Below are positions 9,801 through 21,967 of a DNA stretch of 60,000 nucleotides, in pieces. The stretch comes from Takakia lepidozioides (taxonomy: Eukaryota > Streptophyta > Takakiopsida > Takakiales > Takakiaceae), in the NCBI GenBank assembly GCA_030704615.1, contig CM060732.1, positions 52,187,053 to 52,247,052 of the forward strand. The letters are read 5' to 3'. The notes under the pieces are model-generated. The model was not told the DNA's origin. It saw nothing but the letters and a program-made list of their open reading frames with translations, and ran no database searches. Numbering within the stretch: position 1 is the stretch's first letter; each line of letters starts with the position of its first letter. The position numbers and the translations under genes were made by a program.

Positions 9801-12800
9801 ATGGAAGATGTATCTCACTGCGTACATATACTCCATGAAAGCCTCACGGGTCAACGAGTACCACGTTTCTGATGTCTTCGAGCTTTCGCACTTCTTGTAC
9901 GTCTCTGCTGAAAGGATGGTCTTGAAGTTGGTCAAGGGCATCTACCCGATCCTTTGTATCCTGTACATTTGTGAACCAGACTCGTTTTGACATGAGATGT
10001 CTCCGTCCCTCTGCAGAATGATGTGTGAAAGTCAGAATGAAATTCAAGAACCGTCAACAGAGGACTGGAACAAAAGAACCACGGAACCACAACTGGAACA
10101 TGTAGAATGAGAAACCAACATGTTCACATCATTCATTGTCGTCAAAAGACCCATCATATTCCTGTCACAATCCAGCACCATCGATCAAACAGAGTAATGC
10201 CACTCTTCCTCCTGTGAGTGCAGCCTCCCAATGACAGCCATCCATGCAAGCAACCGGTGGTTGCCATCCCATACGTGAAACATCTTCCCTGAGATTGCCT
10301 GGGTCGAAGGTTTCTTGGAGAGAAGAAGAATGATTCATTCACCTGTCTCCAAATGGGATCCCAGGAGTCCACGATTGACTCATCCACAAGGAGCTCATTG
10401 CCTCTTGAATCCCTAGTAGAAACGTAAAAGACTGCGGATCCATCCAAATACCCATGAACAAACTCGGCCTCCAGCTTCAGGATGTTCTTGATGAGGGGTG
10501 GACGAACGACAGGCATGGAAACCAACCTTCACAGGGGAATCTTTAACCTCCCACCCGGGGCAAGCATATTTTGCACCACAAGCTGAGAGTTTACCTTCTG
10601 ACCCCCTAGCATCTCAGCGCCTTTGCTTTCATAGAATTCATCGTCCATATCAACAATGACCTCCTTCCCCTGCCCCGAAGGGTTCTAATCCACCACCCTT
10701 TGCATCTTCTCCTGCAGGGTTGTTCATTCAAATTGATATAAGAGAGAGGCAAGAAACAATGGTGTTTTGAGCATGACAGACAGGCCCTGTGTGGCCCAAT
10801 CTCTCATCAGAAAACAAGCAGAGTGGGGGCCAAAAATAGTGTACGTTGCCGCACACTGTTTCAGCTTCCAAATAGGGGTGTTTTGAACATGACATTTGGC
10901 CCTATGTGGCACATTACCACATAAAAAAAAAAGGCAGAGAAGGGGCCAAGAAGGGGGCACAAACAGTGTGCGTTGCCGCACACTCTTCGTGCTTCCAATT
11001 ATGGGTGTATTGAGCATGCATACTGGCCTTGTTTGGCCCAATTTCACATCAAAAAACAAGCACAGAGGGGGGCTCAAAACAGTGTGCGTTGCCGCACACT
11101 GTTTGAGCTTCGAATAAGGGTTGGATTCAACCTACCAGAGCGGCCCTAAGGGCCTGATTTTCATATCAAAAAACAAGCAAAGAGGGGGCTCAAAATAGTG
11201 TGCGTTGCCACACACTGTTTGAGATTCCAATAAGGGTTGGATTCAATCTGCCAGAATGGCCCTCACAAGCCCGAATTTCACATCAAAAAATCAAGCAAAT
11301 AAGGGGGCTCAAACAGTGTGCGTTGCCGCACACTGTTTGAGCTTCCAATAAGGGGTGAATTGAACATGGCATAGTGGCACTAAGTGGCCAATTTTCAAAT
11401 CAAAAAACAGATAGTGAAGGGGGCACAAACAGTGTGCGTTGCTGCACACTCTTTGAGCTTCCAATTCGGGGTGGATTCAACCTACCAGAGTGGCCCTAAG
11501 GGCCCAATTTTCACATCAAAAAACAAGAAGAGAGGGGGCTCAAAATAGTGTGCGTTGCCGCACACTGTTTGAGATTCCAATAAGGGTTGGATTCAACCTG
11601 CTAGAGTGGCCCTCACAAGCCCGAATTTCACATCAAAAAATCAAGCAAATAAGGGGGCTCAAACAGTGTGCGTTGCCGCACACTGTTTGAGCTTCCAATA
11701 AGGGGTGAATTGAACATGGCATAGTGGCACTAAGTGGCCGATTTTCAAATAAAAAAACAGGCAGTGAAGGGGGCACAAACAGTGTGCGTTGCCGCACACT
11801 ATCTGAGCTTCCAATTCGGGGTGGATTCAACCTACCAGAGTGGCCCTAAAGGCCCGATTTTCACATCAAAAAACAAGCAGAGAGGGGGCTCAAAACAGTG
11901 TGCGTTGCCGCACACTGTTTGAGCTTCCAATAAGGGTTGGTGCAACCTACCAGATTGGCCCTAGGTGCCCGAATTTCACATCAAAAATCAAGCAAATAAG
12001 GGGCCTCAAACAGTGTACGTTGCCGTACACTGTTTGAGCTTCCAATAAGGGGTAATATGAACATGGCATAGTGGCACTGAGTGGCCGATTTTCAAATAAA
12101 AAAATAGGCAGTGAAGGGGGCACAAACAGTGTGCGTTGCCGCACACTGTTTGAGCTTCCAATTCGGTGTGGATTCAACCTACCAGAGTGGCCTTAAAGGC
12201 CCGATTTTCACATCAAAAAACAAGCAGAGAGGGGGCTCAAAATAGTGTGTGTTGCCGCACACTGTTTGAGCTTCCAATATGGGTTGGATTCAACCTGCCA
12301 GAGTGGCCCTCACAAGCCCGAATTTCACATCAAAAAATCAAGCAAATAAGGGGGCTCAAATAGTGTGCGTTGCCGCACACTGTTTGAGCTTCCAATAAGG
12401 GGTAGATTCAACCTTCCAGAGTGGCCCTGTTTGGCCCAATTTCAAGCAGAGAGGGGGCTCAAAACAGTGTGCATTGCCGCACACTGTTTGAGCTTCCAAT
12501 ATGGGTTGGATTCAACCTGCCAGAGTGGCCCTAGGTGTCCGATTTTCACACGAAAAACAAGCAAAGAATGGGGCTCAAACAGTGTGCATTCTCGCACACT
12601 GTTTGAGCTTCCAATTCGGGGTGGATTCAACCTGCCAGAGTGGCCCTATGTGCCTGATTTTCACATCAAAAAACAAGCAAAAAAGGGGGCTCAAAAAGTG
12701 TGCGTTGCCGCACACTATTTGATCTTCCAATAATGGGTGGATTCAACCTGCCAGAGTGGCCCTAAGTGGCCTATTTTCACAACAAAAAACAATCACAGAG

Positions 12801-14611
12801 GGGAGCTCAACCAGTGTGCGTTGCCGCACACTGTTTGAGCTTCCAATTTGGGGTGGATTCAACCTGCCAAAGTGGCCCTATGTGCCCAATTTGCACATCA
12901 AAAAACAAGCAAAAAAGGGGGCTCAAACAATGTGCGTTGCCGCACACTGTTTGAGCTTCCAATAGTGGGTGGATTCATCCAACCAGAGAGGCCCTATGTG
13001 GCCTATTTTCACAACAAAAAACAATCACAAAGGGGGGCTCAAACATTGTGCGTTGCTGCACACTGTTTGAGCTTCCAATTCGGGGTGGATTCAACCTGCC
13101 AGAGTGGCCCAATTTCACATAAAAAAACAAGCAGAGAGGGGGCTCAAAATAGTGTACGTTGCCGCACACTGTTTGAGCTTCCAACTCGGGGTGGATTCAA
13201 CCTGCCAGTGTGGCAGTATGTGGCCAATTTTCACAACAAAAAATAATCACAAAGGGGGCCTCAAACACGTGTGCGTTGCCACACTTTGTTTGAGCTTCCA
13301 ACTTGGGGTGGATTCAACCTGCCAGTGTGGCCCTATGTGGCCAATTTTCACAACAAAAAACAATCACAAAGGGGGGCTCAATCAGTGTGCGTTGCCGCAC
13401 ACTGTTTGAGCTTTGGATTCAACCTGCCAGAGTGGCCCTATGTGGCCTATTTGTACAACAAAAAACAATCACAAAGGGGGGCTCAAATAGTGTGCGTTGC
13501 CGCACACTATTTGAGCTTCCAATTCGGGGTGGATGCAACTTGCCAAAGTGGCCCTATGTGCCCGAATTTCAAATTAAAAAACAAACAAAAAAGGGGGCTC
13601 AAACAGTCTGCGATGCCGCACACTGTTTGAGCTTCCAATAATGGGTGGATTCAACCTCACAGGGATGCCCTATGTGGCCGATTTTAACATGAAACAAACA
13701 ATGAGAAGGGGGGCTCAAACAGTGTGCGTTGACGCACACTGCTTGAGCTTCGACATAGGGGTGGATTGAACCAGACAGAGAGGCCCTGTGTGCATGATTT
13801 TCACACCACAAAACTAGGAAAAAGGGGGGCTCAGTCAGTGTGCGTTGACGCACACTGTTTGAGCTGCCAGGTAAGTGTGGTTTGAACCTGACAGAGATGC
13901 CCTATGTGGCCGATTTTAACATGAAATAAACAATGAGAAGGGGCGCTCAAACAGTGTGCGTCAACGCACACTGTTTGAGCTTCCAAAAAGTGGTGGATTC
14001 AACCAGACAGACAGGCTCGTTTGTGGCCGATTTTCGTATCCAAAAACAAGCAGAAAGTTGGGGCTCAAGCAGTGTGCGTTGCCACACACTATTTGAGCTT
14101 CTAAATACGGGTGGATTGAACCAGACAGAGATGCCGTATGTAGGCGATTTTCATATCAAAAGATAAGCACAAATGGGGTCTCAAATTATGTGCGTTGCCG
14201 CACACTGTTTGAGATTCCAATCAGTGGCGGATTGAACTAGACAAACAGGCCCAAATTGGCCGATTTTCACATCAAAAATGAAAAACAAAGACTGGGTCTC
14301 AAACAGTGTGCATTGCCGCACTCTGTTTGAGTTTCCAAATAGGTGTGGACATCACTTGTACCTTTTCTTTTTGCTGCTCCAGAAGACTCCCCAATCGCCG
14401 GAGACCCTTTGTGCTTCGGACTGTTCTGTACGCCAACCATGTTCTGGAGCATCTCCCCCATCCTCTTTTCCACTATCTGCTTCTTCGTGAGGCCAGCATC
14501 AACATCATCTTCGGCGTCCGACTCTCCCTCGGATGCAGTCTCCTCCTCACCTGTTCTCGGAAGTATGGCGGGCTGCTGTTCTTCTCCAGAATCCGGCTCT
14601 TCCATCGCCAA
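6851..14611 (-). CDS. Transposon-type gene with C-terminal beta-class DNA amino-methyltransferase-like domain
   Basis: Multi-exon minus-strand gene, rebuilt from open frames and splice signals. Upstream exons (approximate): 14611-14361, 10711-10340, 10012-9822, 9709-9260, 9151-8826. The four 3' exons join cleanly: 8649-7995, 7909-7571, 7446-7161 and 7044-6851 (stop TAA). The last three carry a permuted DNA methyltransferase fold: first a motif-IV-like DIPDG, then motif I LDLSMGT and motif II HLFGIEGDAE, the IV-before-I order of beta-class N4-cytosine/N6-adenine enzymes. A Gly/Lys/Arg-rich linker (about 8150-8390) may bind nucleic acid. The N-terminal two thirds are unrecognised. Upstream exons hold stops (near 10687, 10536 and 9421) and a frameshift near 9950, so the copy may be dead. 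The first intron is almost entirely the satellite at 10737-14340. Catalysis is unproven. Confidence 0.6.
7830..7844 (-). other. Motif IV-like site of the amino-methyltransferase domain (DIPDG)
   Basis: The hydrophobic strand ELIIL leads into DIPDG, where active N4/N6 amino-methyltransferases have (D/N/S)PP(Y/W/F). The first Asp and the Pro at position three are kept; the aromatic residue that stacks on the flipped base is replaced by Asp. The following GVLVLIQS strand and TWNCVNSMYLT segment fit the strands after motif IV. Confidence 0.5.
10737..14340. repeat. Satellite of 31 tandem units (about 115 bp) with a conserved hairpin
   Basis: I count 31 cores of the form AGTGTGCG-TTGC-CGCACACT, spaced about 105-120 bp, separated by a conserved spacer (GAGCTTCCAAT...GGATTCAACC...AGAGTGGCCCTA...CCGATTTTCACATCAAAAAACAAGCA...GGGGGCTCAAA). 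The core is an inverted repeat with a 4-base loop. Unit 11 (near 12012) changes both arms together, GTGTACG with CGTACAC, a compensatory change. Loops vary (TTGC, TTGA, TCAA) while arms are kept in most units. The 39-codon periodic ORFs on both strands are a by-product of the repeat. The array fills the predicted first intron of the methyltransferase-like gene. Confidence 0.9.
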
Positions 14612-15639
14612 ACTTTCCTCTTTGCCCTCTTCTTCCTCCTTTTCCTCTTCGTCTACTCCATTCTATGTCTGGCCCTATTCCTGTCCCTAGGTGCTTGTAA
14701 AGTATAACGACTTCCTTCTCTTCCTCCTCCGGTGGAAACAAGGGCTCCCCACGCTGCCTCTAGAGCTCTCCAGTTTGACGTTTGCAACAAGGGTTGCTTT
14801 GGCGTGTATCCAAAATAAAAATTGGACATTGTTAACGGTATTTGGATGCGGGTGTCATCATTGTGTGCGAACGGAATTCATCCATTTCTGCGTCTTTGAA
14901 TTATCCAAGAAAAAAAGTGCTGGCACTTCCAATGCCGTTGCATGTACTTGTGATATATGTCAGATGTACTTCGCCGGCTGCCAATACATGCCAGCCTTCT
15001 TGCATTCTTTCAAATTCGGAAGTGCCGTAAAAATCTATTGCTAGTTCAATTTCGAGCAGTACTTGCAGATTCGCAATAAATGTGATGCTTCACATATGCA
15101 TCCACGTATGTTGTACTGCCTACCCTGCGGTTTGCATTTCGCCGTCACCGTCGCAATGGGGTCATTCGGTATAAAGGTTTGTGTCGGCAATTGTGATATG
15201 TTGCACACATTCGTGCGAGGTGTACCCCGGAGTGTCAATGTTTGTGTTGTGCTCTTCTGGCACAGCACAACCTCATTAGATTCGGGGTTTCCTGTTTACT
15301 GGTCTCCAGGGTCGTTGCCGTCTTTCCATAATGGATGGTTTCATGTCATGTTCAGGGTTTGCTTTTGATCCAAATACAACACGGCTTCTTGTGGCTTCTT
15401 GTATTTTGAAAACAGTTTTTCTGGTTGGTGTCTCTCAGTGTGGCTGACTGTGAAGTTCGGTGCAGACTTTCGCCGTGCATGTCATTCTTACATCCGTTGC
15501 ATGCATCGCCCGCAGTCTTTGGGTCAGTGCTACCCTTATTCACCTCAGTTTGTTTGGAGTCGATCCCCTTTCGAGAATTACGGGCTATCAGTTCGGGGGA
15601 TCCTTTGTGGATCGCAACTTTGGGTCAGTGTAGGAAAAC
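14612..15639. promoter_or_regulatory. Intergenic segment between divergent transposon genes
   Basis: The minus-strand methyltransferase-like gene starts at its left edge and the plus-strand SWIM-type transposase gene at its right, so it would hold both promoters if they belong to one element. ORFs inside it are short and unrecognised. No clear TATA pair or terminal repeat was seen. Confidence 0.3.
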
Positions 15640-18394
15640 ATGTCCAGGGAGGGAGATAGACTCGCTCGATTTCATTCCAATGCAGGTAGTCTTCCACTAA
15701 CTGCCACTGCAGATGAGGATGGGTTTGCAGTTGTTCATGAGGATGAGCTCGTTACAGTGTTCCTCTGGAATTGGGTTGATCTCTGCTTGTTCAAAAAAAG
15801 GTGTATGACGAGGATGGGAATTTGGATTCTGGGCACTTGGAGAGACCATTGGTTGGCAAGTGTGGAAGGAAGTGGAGAGTCCTTCCAGGCACATACCGTG
15901 TCCTTGGAAAAGAGAGAAGACAATCAGCAGGATCAGTAGTTACCCCTGGCACTGCAGCATCGGTCGTGCAGCAGAAGAACACAGTTCATGTGAAACAAGA
16001 GTTGAGCACATCCACTACATTCGTGACTCTTTCAGACTCGTACTCGGAGGATGTTTCTGAGATTTCTCCGCCAGTGCAGACTCCATTCTTAGATGATGAT
16101 GAATTACAGGAGATAACGAGTGTCATTCCGAAATTGAAAGCCTTCGCAGGGGTGCTTGGGTGCAAGAGCGAGCTGCGTTTTGTTGATTGGGAGTCCCTTC
16201 GGGTGCAGCGGGTTCAATATGTGCCAGTAGAGTTTGATGGGGACATCTTGTTTGAGCTCAACCCTCCCACGTCTTCCAGTGGACTAGCTGGGCTTTTGCA
16301 GGGCATGGACAAGAAACATGACGGACACCCTTGGTGCAGGACAAAAACATCAAACATCCACAACGACATTGGATTGAAATTTCGAAGGTCGGTTTGCGTT
16401 GGGCATTGCAAGTGCGTGAATATTTCTTGCCCTCGCCTGAGAAACAGCGCTAAACCAAACCAAAGTGAGTGGGAAGGTATGCCCCTGAATCCTTTCACCC
16501 CAGGGCTTGCCCCTCCCAAGACCAATACTTTTGTGTGCAAGTTCTGCAAACTTTCCCCGTCCTGTGTTTCTGTGTGCCACACTTGTATGTACCAGGTGGC
16601 ACACCGATGCAAGACAATGACTCGTGCCTGCATTCATATGGGTACACACGAGCATCCTGTGTCAAAAGGACGTTGCAGGGATAGCGTGGACATCGCTAGA
16701 AATCTGCTGAAGCAGCAGTTCCACAATGCCCCTTTTGCAACATCTTCTGCTATAGTGCTTGCAGCTAGCAAGGCATTCCTGGAAAAACACATACTGGGTG
16801 AAGGGGATGCGACACAACCAATGCAGTGATGGACCATTTTTCCATGTTGAGCTCTCCCAATATTTGAAACCAGGTGAATGCACTCAGAATGGGCACAACC
16901 AGTGCTGGATTCATGGACAACATTGTGGATCTCAAGCGGAGGAGCCGCTATGAATTCATTCAAAACAGTATCTTCCCTGGCCAGGACTCGTCCAAGGTGT
17001 ATTTGTTCAAGATGTCCACAATGGGCGAAGGCAGTGATGTGAGCATAGTCCGCCGAATGCAACCTGGAGGAGATTTGGCTAAATGTTGGTTAATGTTTGA
17101 TCACTGCAAACGGGTGAAGGGTTGGACAACCATGGCGTGCCATGTGTACGATCTAGCGTACCAGCGTGTGCTCTCCATAGCAATTTGTGATATGCAGTCC
17201 GAGGACACTGAATCCCAGATGCTCATGTGGAATTCGCTCCTAGCCGTCATGCAGCGCAATGGAATGCAGAACACAAATTTTGTGGGCTTCATGGCTGATA
17301 GTGCATAGGCAAATTTCAATGCAGTGCGGCACGTGTTTGGATTAGGGGATCCTAAGGTCCTAATGGAAAATAGGGAGTGCACATGCCTCTTCCATTGGGG
17401 TCAATCTCTGGCACGTCATACAAAGTGATGCATTCACCCTGACCCCCAGTTGGAGCACAGAAGGCTCTGCCTCAAGTACAAAAATGCCACCTCAATGGGA
17501 GAAGCTGAGAGCACTTACAAAGCAATCCGGGCTTGGTGATTCTCCTCTGGTGCTGCTACTGGTATCCACCTGAAGGAGTTGGAGGACTGGTTGGTTTTCT
17601 GGCACTTAAGGTACAAACAGTGGGGAGCTTTCATGACGACGGTAAACCTCTTCAATCCTAGAAACATAAATTTCACTTTGCATCGTGCCTGTTCGTTTGG
17701 GGTTGTTGGGGAACCTTTTTCATTTCCTTTCGTTCCTCACATTTGCATGCAATGCCTCCTGCATGACATGTCCTTGGAGGACTTGGCCGACATGCCATCC
17801 TGTAATTTGGCGGAGACTGTTCACAACGCGTGGATGTAGCAGTCTACCAAAGCAGGACGTGACTTGTATGTGGCCACTGTTGATGACATGGTGCGGGCAC
17901 TTACACAACAAACCAGATACCGCAATTTTCTGATGGGACGGGGCGGAGGCAAGGGCCCTGATACAACTTTGTTGATGCTAAGGGCTGCGAGTAGGTCCGG
18001 AGACCCATCGAAGATAGCTAGAGCTCTGAACAGGTGCACTGAAGGCTCCCCTTTGCAATCCAGGGTCCCCCATTTGGAAGGCGAGGAAAGATTTGGATCA
18101 TGCAAAAGGAAATTGAACACTCCTCCAGGGTCGGATGGAGATTCCCATCGGCCGAACAGGGTCAATTTCTCTGTACCAAAGGTGTCTTCGGTGCAGACTA
18201 AGTCGTGTGCCCGCCCCTTCCCAAGTGGGTCCTCTTCCAGTGGAGCAGGTGCAGATCATGCAAGCACATCAGCAGGAATCCCATTGGAGGAGGTGGTGTC
18301 CTTGGTGCATGAATCTGATTGCATTGACAGTGAGTGGCATATAGAACGCACCCCACCAAGATCTAGAGTGGCTTGCAACGACGCAATGGCGTGA
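15640..18394 (+). pseudogene. SWIM/MULE-like DDE transposase, decayed
   Basis: Consecutive open segments (15640-15810, 15801-16829, 16874-17308, 17330-17840, 17864-18394) are separated by single stops or frame shifts, for example TAG at 17306 within ADSA-stop-ANFNAVR. The product has an N-terminal KCGRKWRVLPGTY box, a Cys-rich cluster (KFCKLSPSCVSVCHTC...HRCKTMTRAC) near residues 240-275, then a DDE-like core: WLMFDHCKRVKGW, a second acidic motif in GFMADSA, and the Cys/His motif CTCLFHWGQSL, the order seen in Mutator-like transposases. The WLVFWHLRYKQWG motif follows. The SWIM finger that normally ends such proteins is absent here but present in fragments at 19.0-20.0 kb. It is divergent from the methyltransferase-like gene. 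Confidence 0.55.
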
Positions 18395-19007
18395 GCCTTG
18401 CGCGTGAGTGCGCGAGCGTACGCTCACGCAGGAGTGACGTGGCGTGAGCGTGATATAAGCAGGCTGATGTGGCACTGCGCCGTCATCTGCCACATCAGCA
18501 TGAACATGCGCCGCCTATAACCGAGGATGGTCCTATGACCGTGGGAATAATGAAGGGAATCCTTGGCTGAATACAATCAAGACTACCATGAGGCCTACAA
18601 TTGCAGCATCAACATTGTGCAATTATAAATGTTTGTTTCACTTTTATAATTACAAGGGTTTGAAAATATCCTCACAAAGTGTGCGCCATAGAGGCTGCAA
18701 CGGGAAGACCTTGCTCCCTCCCCAAATAACAATGAGAGTTAGGATCATCTTCAAAAGATGGTTGCAATGCATAGCGACAGGAAGACATGTAGACTTCGAA
18801 CGGTGCAACGATGAATGTGCTTTTAAAAGTTGCCACTCAGAGCTCACTCAGTATAGTTGGAAGGATAATGGAGGGATAAGGGACGCCATATCATTGCACC
18901 GCCGATGATGTTGCAAACGAATTGATTTGAATTGAATTTCCATGACAATGTTGCAAATTGCACATTTCATAGCATGATCGTCCACATACCACATGGCATA
19001 GTTGATG
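18395..19007. other. No recognisable gene; GC palindrome and GCGTGAG repeats
   Basis: GCGTGAG/CTCACGC motifs recur between 18388 and 18450, including a perfect 12-bp palindrome GAGCGTACGCTC at 18414-18425, followed by GATATAAGCAGG. An ORF of 106 codons at 18588-18908 has no recognisable content. Confidence 0.35.
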
Positions 19008-19400
19008 CTACCTATGTGTTGTATCCCGCTGCAATAGAATATCGACCTCGTTGAAACTCAAAGTGGCCTGGTGAACGAAGTTGTCACGTTTGGGATCGCA
19101 AACCATCCTCTTCAAAAATATGAAATACAAATGTTTGCAGGGTATGAATTTACCTCTCTTGCCCAAACTGGTTGATAGCATATTCACAAAATCAGGACAT
19201 GTGCAATTGGGAAAATTGGAAACCGTGATGTCGTAGGCCCTGTTATGAACAACAGATGTCGAAGTAATCATTGTGTACACCCGACCATATCCTGGATCGG
19301 GCACTTCCGTGGTGCTTGCAACACGAGCTTGGAGCATTCTTGCGGACTCCACTTTGCTGAAGTGTTCAGCGGTTGGAGGGAAACGCCGAATCAGCTTTCC
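19008..19400 (-). pseudogene. SWIM zinc-finger fragment of transposase (minus copy)
   Basis: The minus-strand frame encodes CTCPDF...CKHLYFIFLK, a complete SWIM zinc finger (CxCx(n)CxH), preceded by ESARMLQARV and GYGRVYTM. SWIM fingers sit at the C-terminus of many MULE-type transposases. This copy is in opposite orientation to the related fragment at 19540-20038. Confidence 0.6.
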
Positions 19401-19539
19401 ATCTCGCCACCAGGCTCACGCCGAGGCATCCCTTAGTGGCTTGCATGGCAATTTGGACCCCCTCTTTCAAGAAATGCAAATCAAAAATATGCAAAGGCTC
19501 CAGGGGGACTCCAAGGTTGTTCCGACCTTATCATAGTGG

Positions 19540-20038
19540 GGAGTCAAAGGAATACAAGTTCTGGTTCTGCCCAGACGATATGGCACGATACGTCAACGGA
19601 ATAGTTCGTCCTTCGGTGATAATGAAGCCCCATCCCCCCGCAATTTGGCCTATAAAACTTGGGACGTCGATGTCATCAACCGAGATAAGCATGCTGGAGG
19701 AGGGATGGTTCCGTCTTGCACGGTCCCGGGTGGTGCCCTCATGCACTGTGGGCACAGATGTGCCACATGCTCCGGCAATGCCTCCACCCGGTGCCGACTC
19801 CCACCCAACAAAAAGAGATGGAAAAACAGTGCGCTGTGTCGCTTCGGGTGCAGATCACGACTGCAAGATGGAATCGACTAGAATTTTGCAGGCTCGGGTG
19901 ACTCGTATCACCGAAGTCCCTGCCCCAGGGTATGGACAGATTTACACAGTGTTGTCTATTGGCTCAGTTCTTCATGGCAAAGAATATCAGGTTACCGTGG
20001 GGAATTTCCCTACGTGCACTTGTCCGGATTATCTTTGA
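19540..20038 (+). pseudogene. SWIM zinc-finger fragment of transposase (plus copy), truncated
   Basis: The plus-strand frame runs from a segment with EYKFWFCPDDMARYVNG into ESTRILQARVTRI and GYGQIYTVLSIG, then FPTCTCPDYL followed by a stop, so only the first half of the SWIM finger (CxC) is present. It is clearly homologous to the minus-strand fragment at 19008-19400. The two lie head to head, about 0.45 kb apart. Confidence 0.55.
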
Positions 20039-20441
20039 ACACATACGAGCCATGCCCGCTTCCCATGCTGGTTTCCAGATTATCGTGTGAAGACTTTGCA
20101 TTTAGGACAAACACATACATTTCGTTCACGGAACCAGGGCAAATGCACATGCCATTCATTGTAAGCGTCTATCTGTGAATTGAAATAAAGTGTGTCAATC
20201 ATTCTGAGCTCAAATCTGCCATATTTTCATATTCATCTTTTTGTGCAGGCATTGCAGACATGGTGCATGGTGGCCCCCTTTGTTTTGTCCACGGTAATAG
20301 GCCCTCTTCCTGCAATCCTCGCCTATAGGACCTGCTTCTCCAGCAGATTTGTGCCACTCACGCTTTGCAGCTACAATGTGAGCTCAGCTCCCAGGCTCAC
20401 GGGGCTGGGCTCATGCCGTAGCTACGCTGGTTACGGAAGCT

Positions 20442-21047
20442 CAGGTAGTCCAATTCTGGTACGGGATATTGGATGAGGAGCTGAGGAGAAGGGTGCGGGA
20501 TGCAACTCTCCTACAAGCGGCCCAACCCACCTTAGCAAATACGTTTTTGCTGGCAGAGCGAATAGAGCTCAATATGGTGAAGGAACGAGTGGTCATGGTG
20601 GGATTTGCTAAGGAGGCACCACGGGGTATTGGTGCTCCTAGCCAGCCACTACCTCAACGTGCTCAAGGCAACAAACAGGCTCAGGTGAAGCCCAGGGAAG
20701 GACAGAGAGGACCTCAGATGCAGGGGTTTGTCCCTTCATTTGCTGGCCAACAACGGGCGGATGTGATATGCTGGACATGTGGAGGACCCCATGTCAAGAA
20801 GGATTGCCTAGAGGGAGGCAATGGTATGGCACTGGCACAGCCTGCTCACTTGCAGTGTGGGCATTGTGGCAAGTACGGGCATGGAGAAGCCCAGTGCTGT
20901 GGTTTGCATCCTAAGTTGCGCCCAAGCCAGTTCCAAGGGAACAATGGTGGCCGGGGGCGAGGTGGAGCAGCCCAGAGAGGACGAGGTGGCCAGGCACGAG
21001 GTGCAGGCCAAGGGCAAGCTCAACATGGCCAAGGACGCGGAGGTTAG
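20442..21047 (+). pseudogene. Retroelement Gag C-terminal part with two CCHC-type zinc knuckles
   Basis: The frame enters at about 20442 (VVQFWYGILDEELRRR...) and is 5' truncated; the annotated Met at 20469 is internal. It contains a capsid-like LDEELRRRVRDATLL...LAERIE helix pair, then CWTCGGPHVKKDC (a knuckle with its His one residue early) and CGHCGKYGHGEAQC, a canonical CX2CX4HX4C nucleocapsid knuckle, followed by an Arg/Gly-rich tail. This is typical of LTR-retrotransposon Gag. The ORF ends at TAG 21045-21047. Confidence 0.75.
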
Positions 21048-21189
21048 GGTGGTGACCAAGGCATGGCCAACCGGCTTCAGCAGCTAGAGCAGAGGCTCGC
21101 TGCCATGGCCACAGCTCAGGTGGTACCGGCTCCAAGGCCAGATGGTCCACCTCCTGCTCCTGAGGGAGGAGATATGGAAGAAATGGGAT

Positions 21190-21350
21190 TCATGTGTGGG
21201 GCAACACTACCATTAATGAGGGGTGCCACTATCACTACCACTATGGGTGGGGCACCACTACCACTAGTGAGGGGTGCCACTACCATTACCACTGTGGGTG
21301 GGGCACCACTACCATTACCACTATGTGCGGGGCAGGACTACCACTAGTGC
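21190..21350 (+). repeat. ACCACTACCATT-type minisatellite
   Basis: Roughly 50-bp units built on GGGGTGCCACTACCATTACC with GTGGGTGGGGCACC spacers are repeated about three times between the Gag and protease regions. The plus-strand frame reads as an imperfect TTTMGGAPLP-like repeat. Probably slippage in a non-essential linker. Confidence 0.55.
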
Positions 21351-21967
21351 AAGTGGAGTCAGCTACGGCAGTGACTCGAGGAGCAGCACGAGTTCCTAAG
21401 CCACGGGGTGCGGAGGTGGAGTTGGATCCACAGCGTGGGGAAGCAAGCCGTCAGGCCAGGCTTCCTCAATCATTCACATTGGCGAAGACAGTGTCGATGC
21501 CATCCATGGCACCTAGTTCTTGCCCGACTGTTACCGAGGCGGAGGTTACTATGCCATTAGGAAGAGCTACAAGGGCAACACCACTACCTAGTCTTGCCAA
21601 GGCTACGGTAGCTAGTGTGCTGCTGGGGGCGGCCACATCTGTGTGCCAGGCTCCATTGTTCTCGGCTACCATGATTGCGACGCCGGGGATAAGACCAGCC
21701 GAGGTATTTAGGCTGGCAGCTACACTATGTGAGAATAGGGAGGTTACTTCATCTTCTGCGAAGATAGTGGGAGGTATAGTGCCGGAGGGATCCTCGGATG
21801 TGAGGGTCAAGACTGCCACGACAGCTCCATGGCAAGCTGCAGCTGCCAGGTTGATGGAATTGCCAGCTAGGCCAGCCATTGAGTGCACCATGGTGACACC
21901 TGGAGTTATCATGTTAGACAACCAGGATGACATTTTCTGTTTGAGTGGACCGGCAGGCAAGAGGTAC

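Noticed and set aside
10896-13853. Many ORFs of 60-130 codons on both strands with repeating peptides (CVAAHCLSF, SVRCRTLFELP)
   Set aside because: They are translations of the ~117-bp satellite, whose period is close to a multiple of three; all frames stay open with the same unit and there are no start or splice contexts.
16214-16633. Minus-strand ORF of 139 codons
   Set aside because: Shadow of the plus-strand transposase frame with its Cys-rich cluster.
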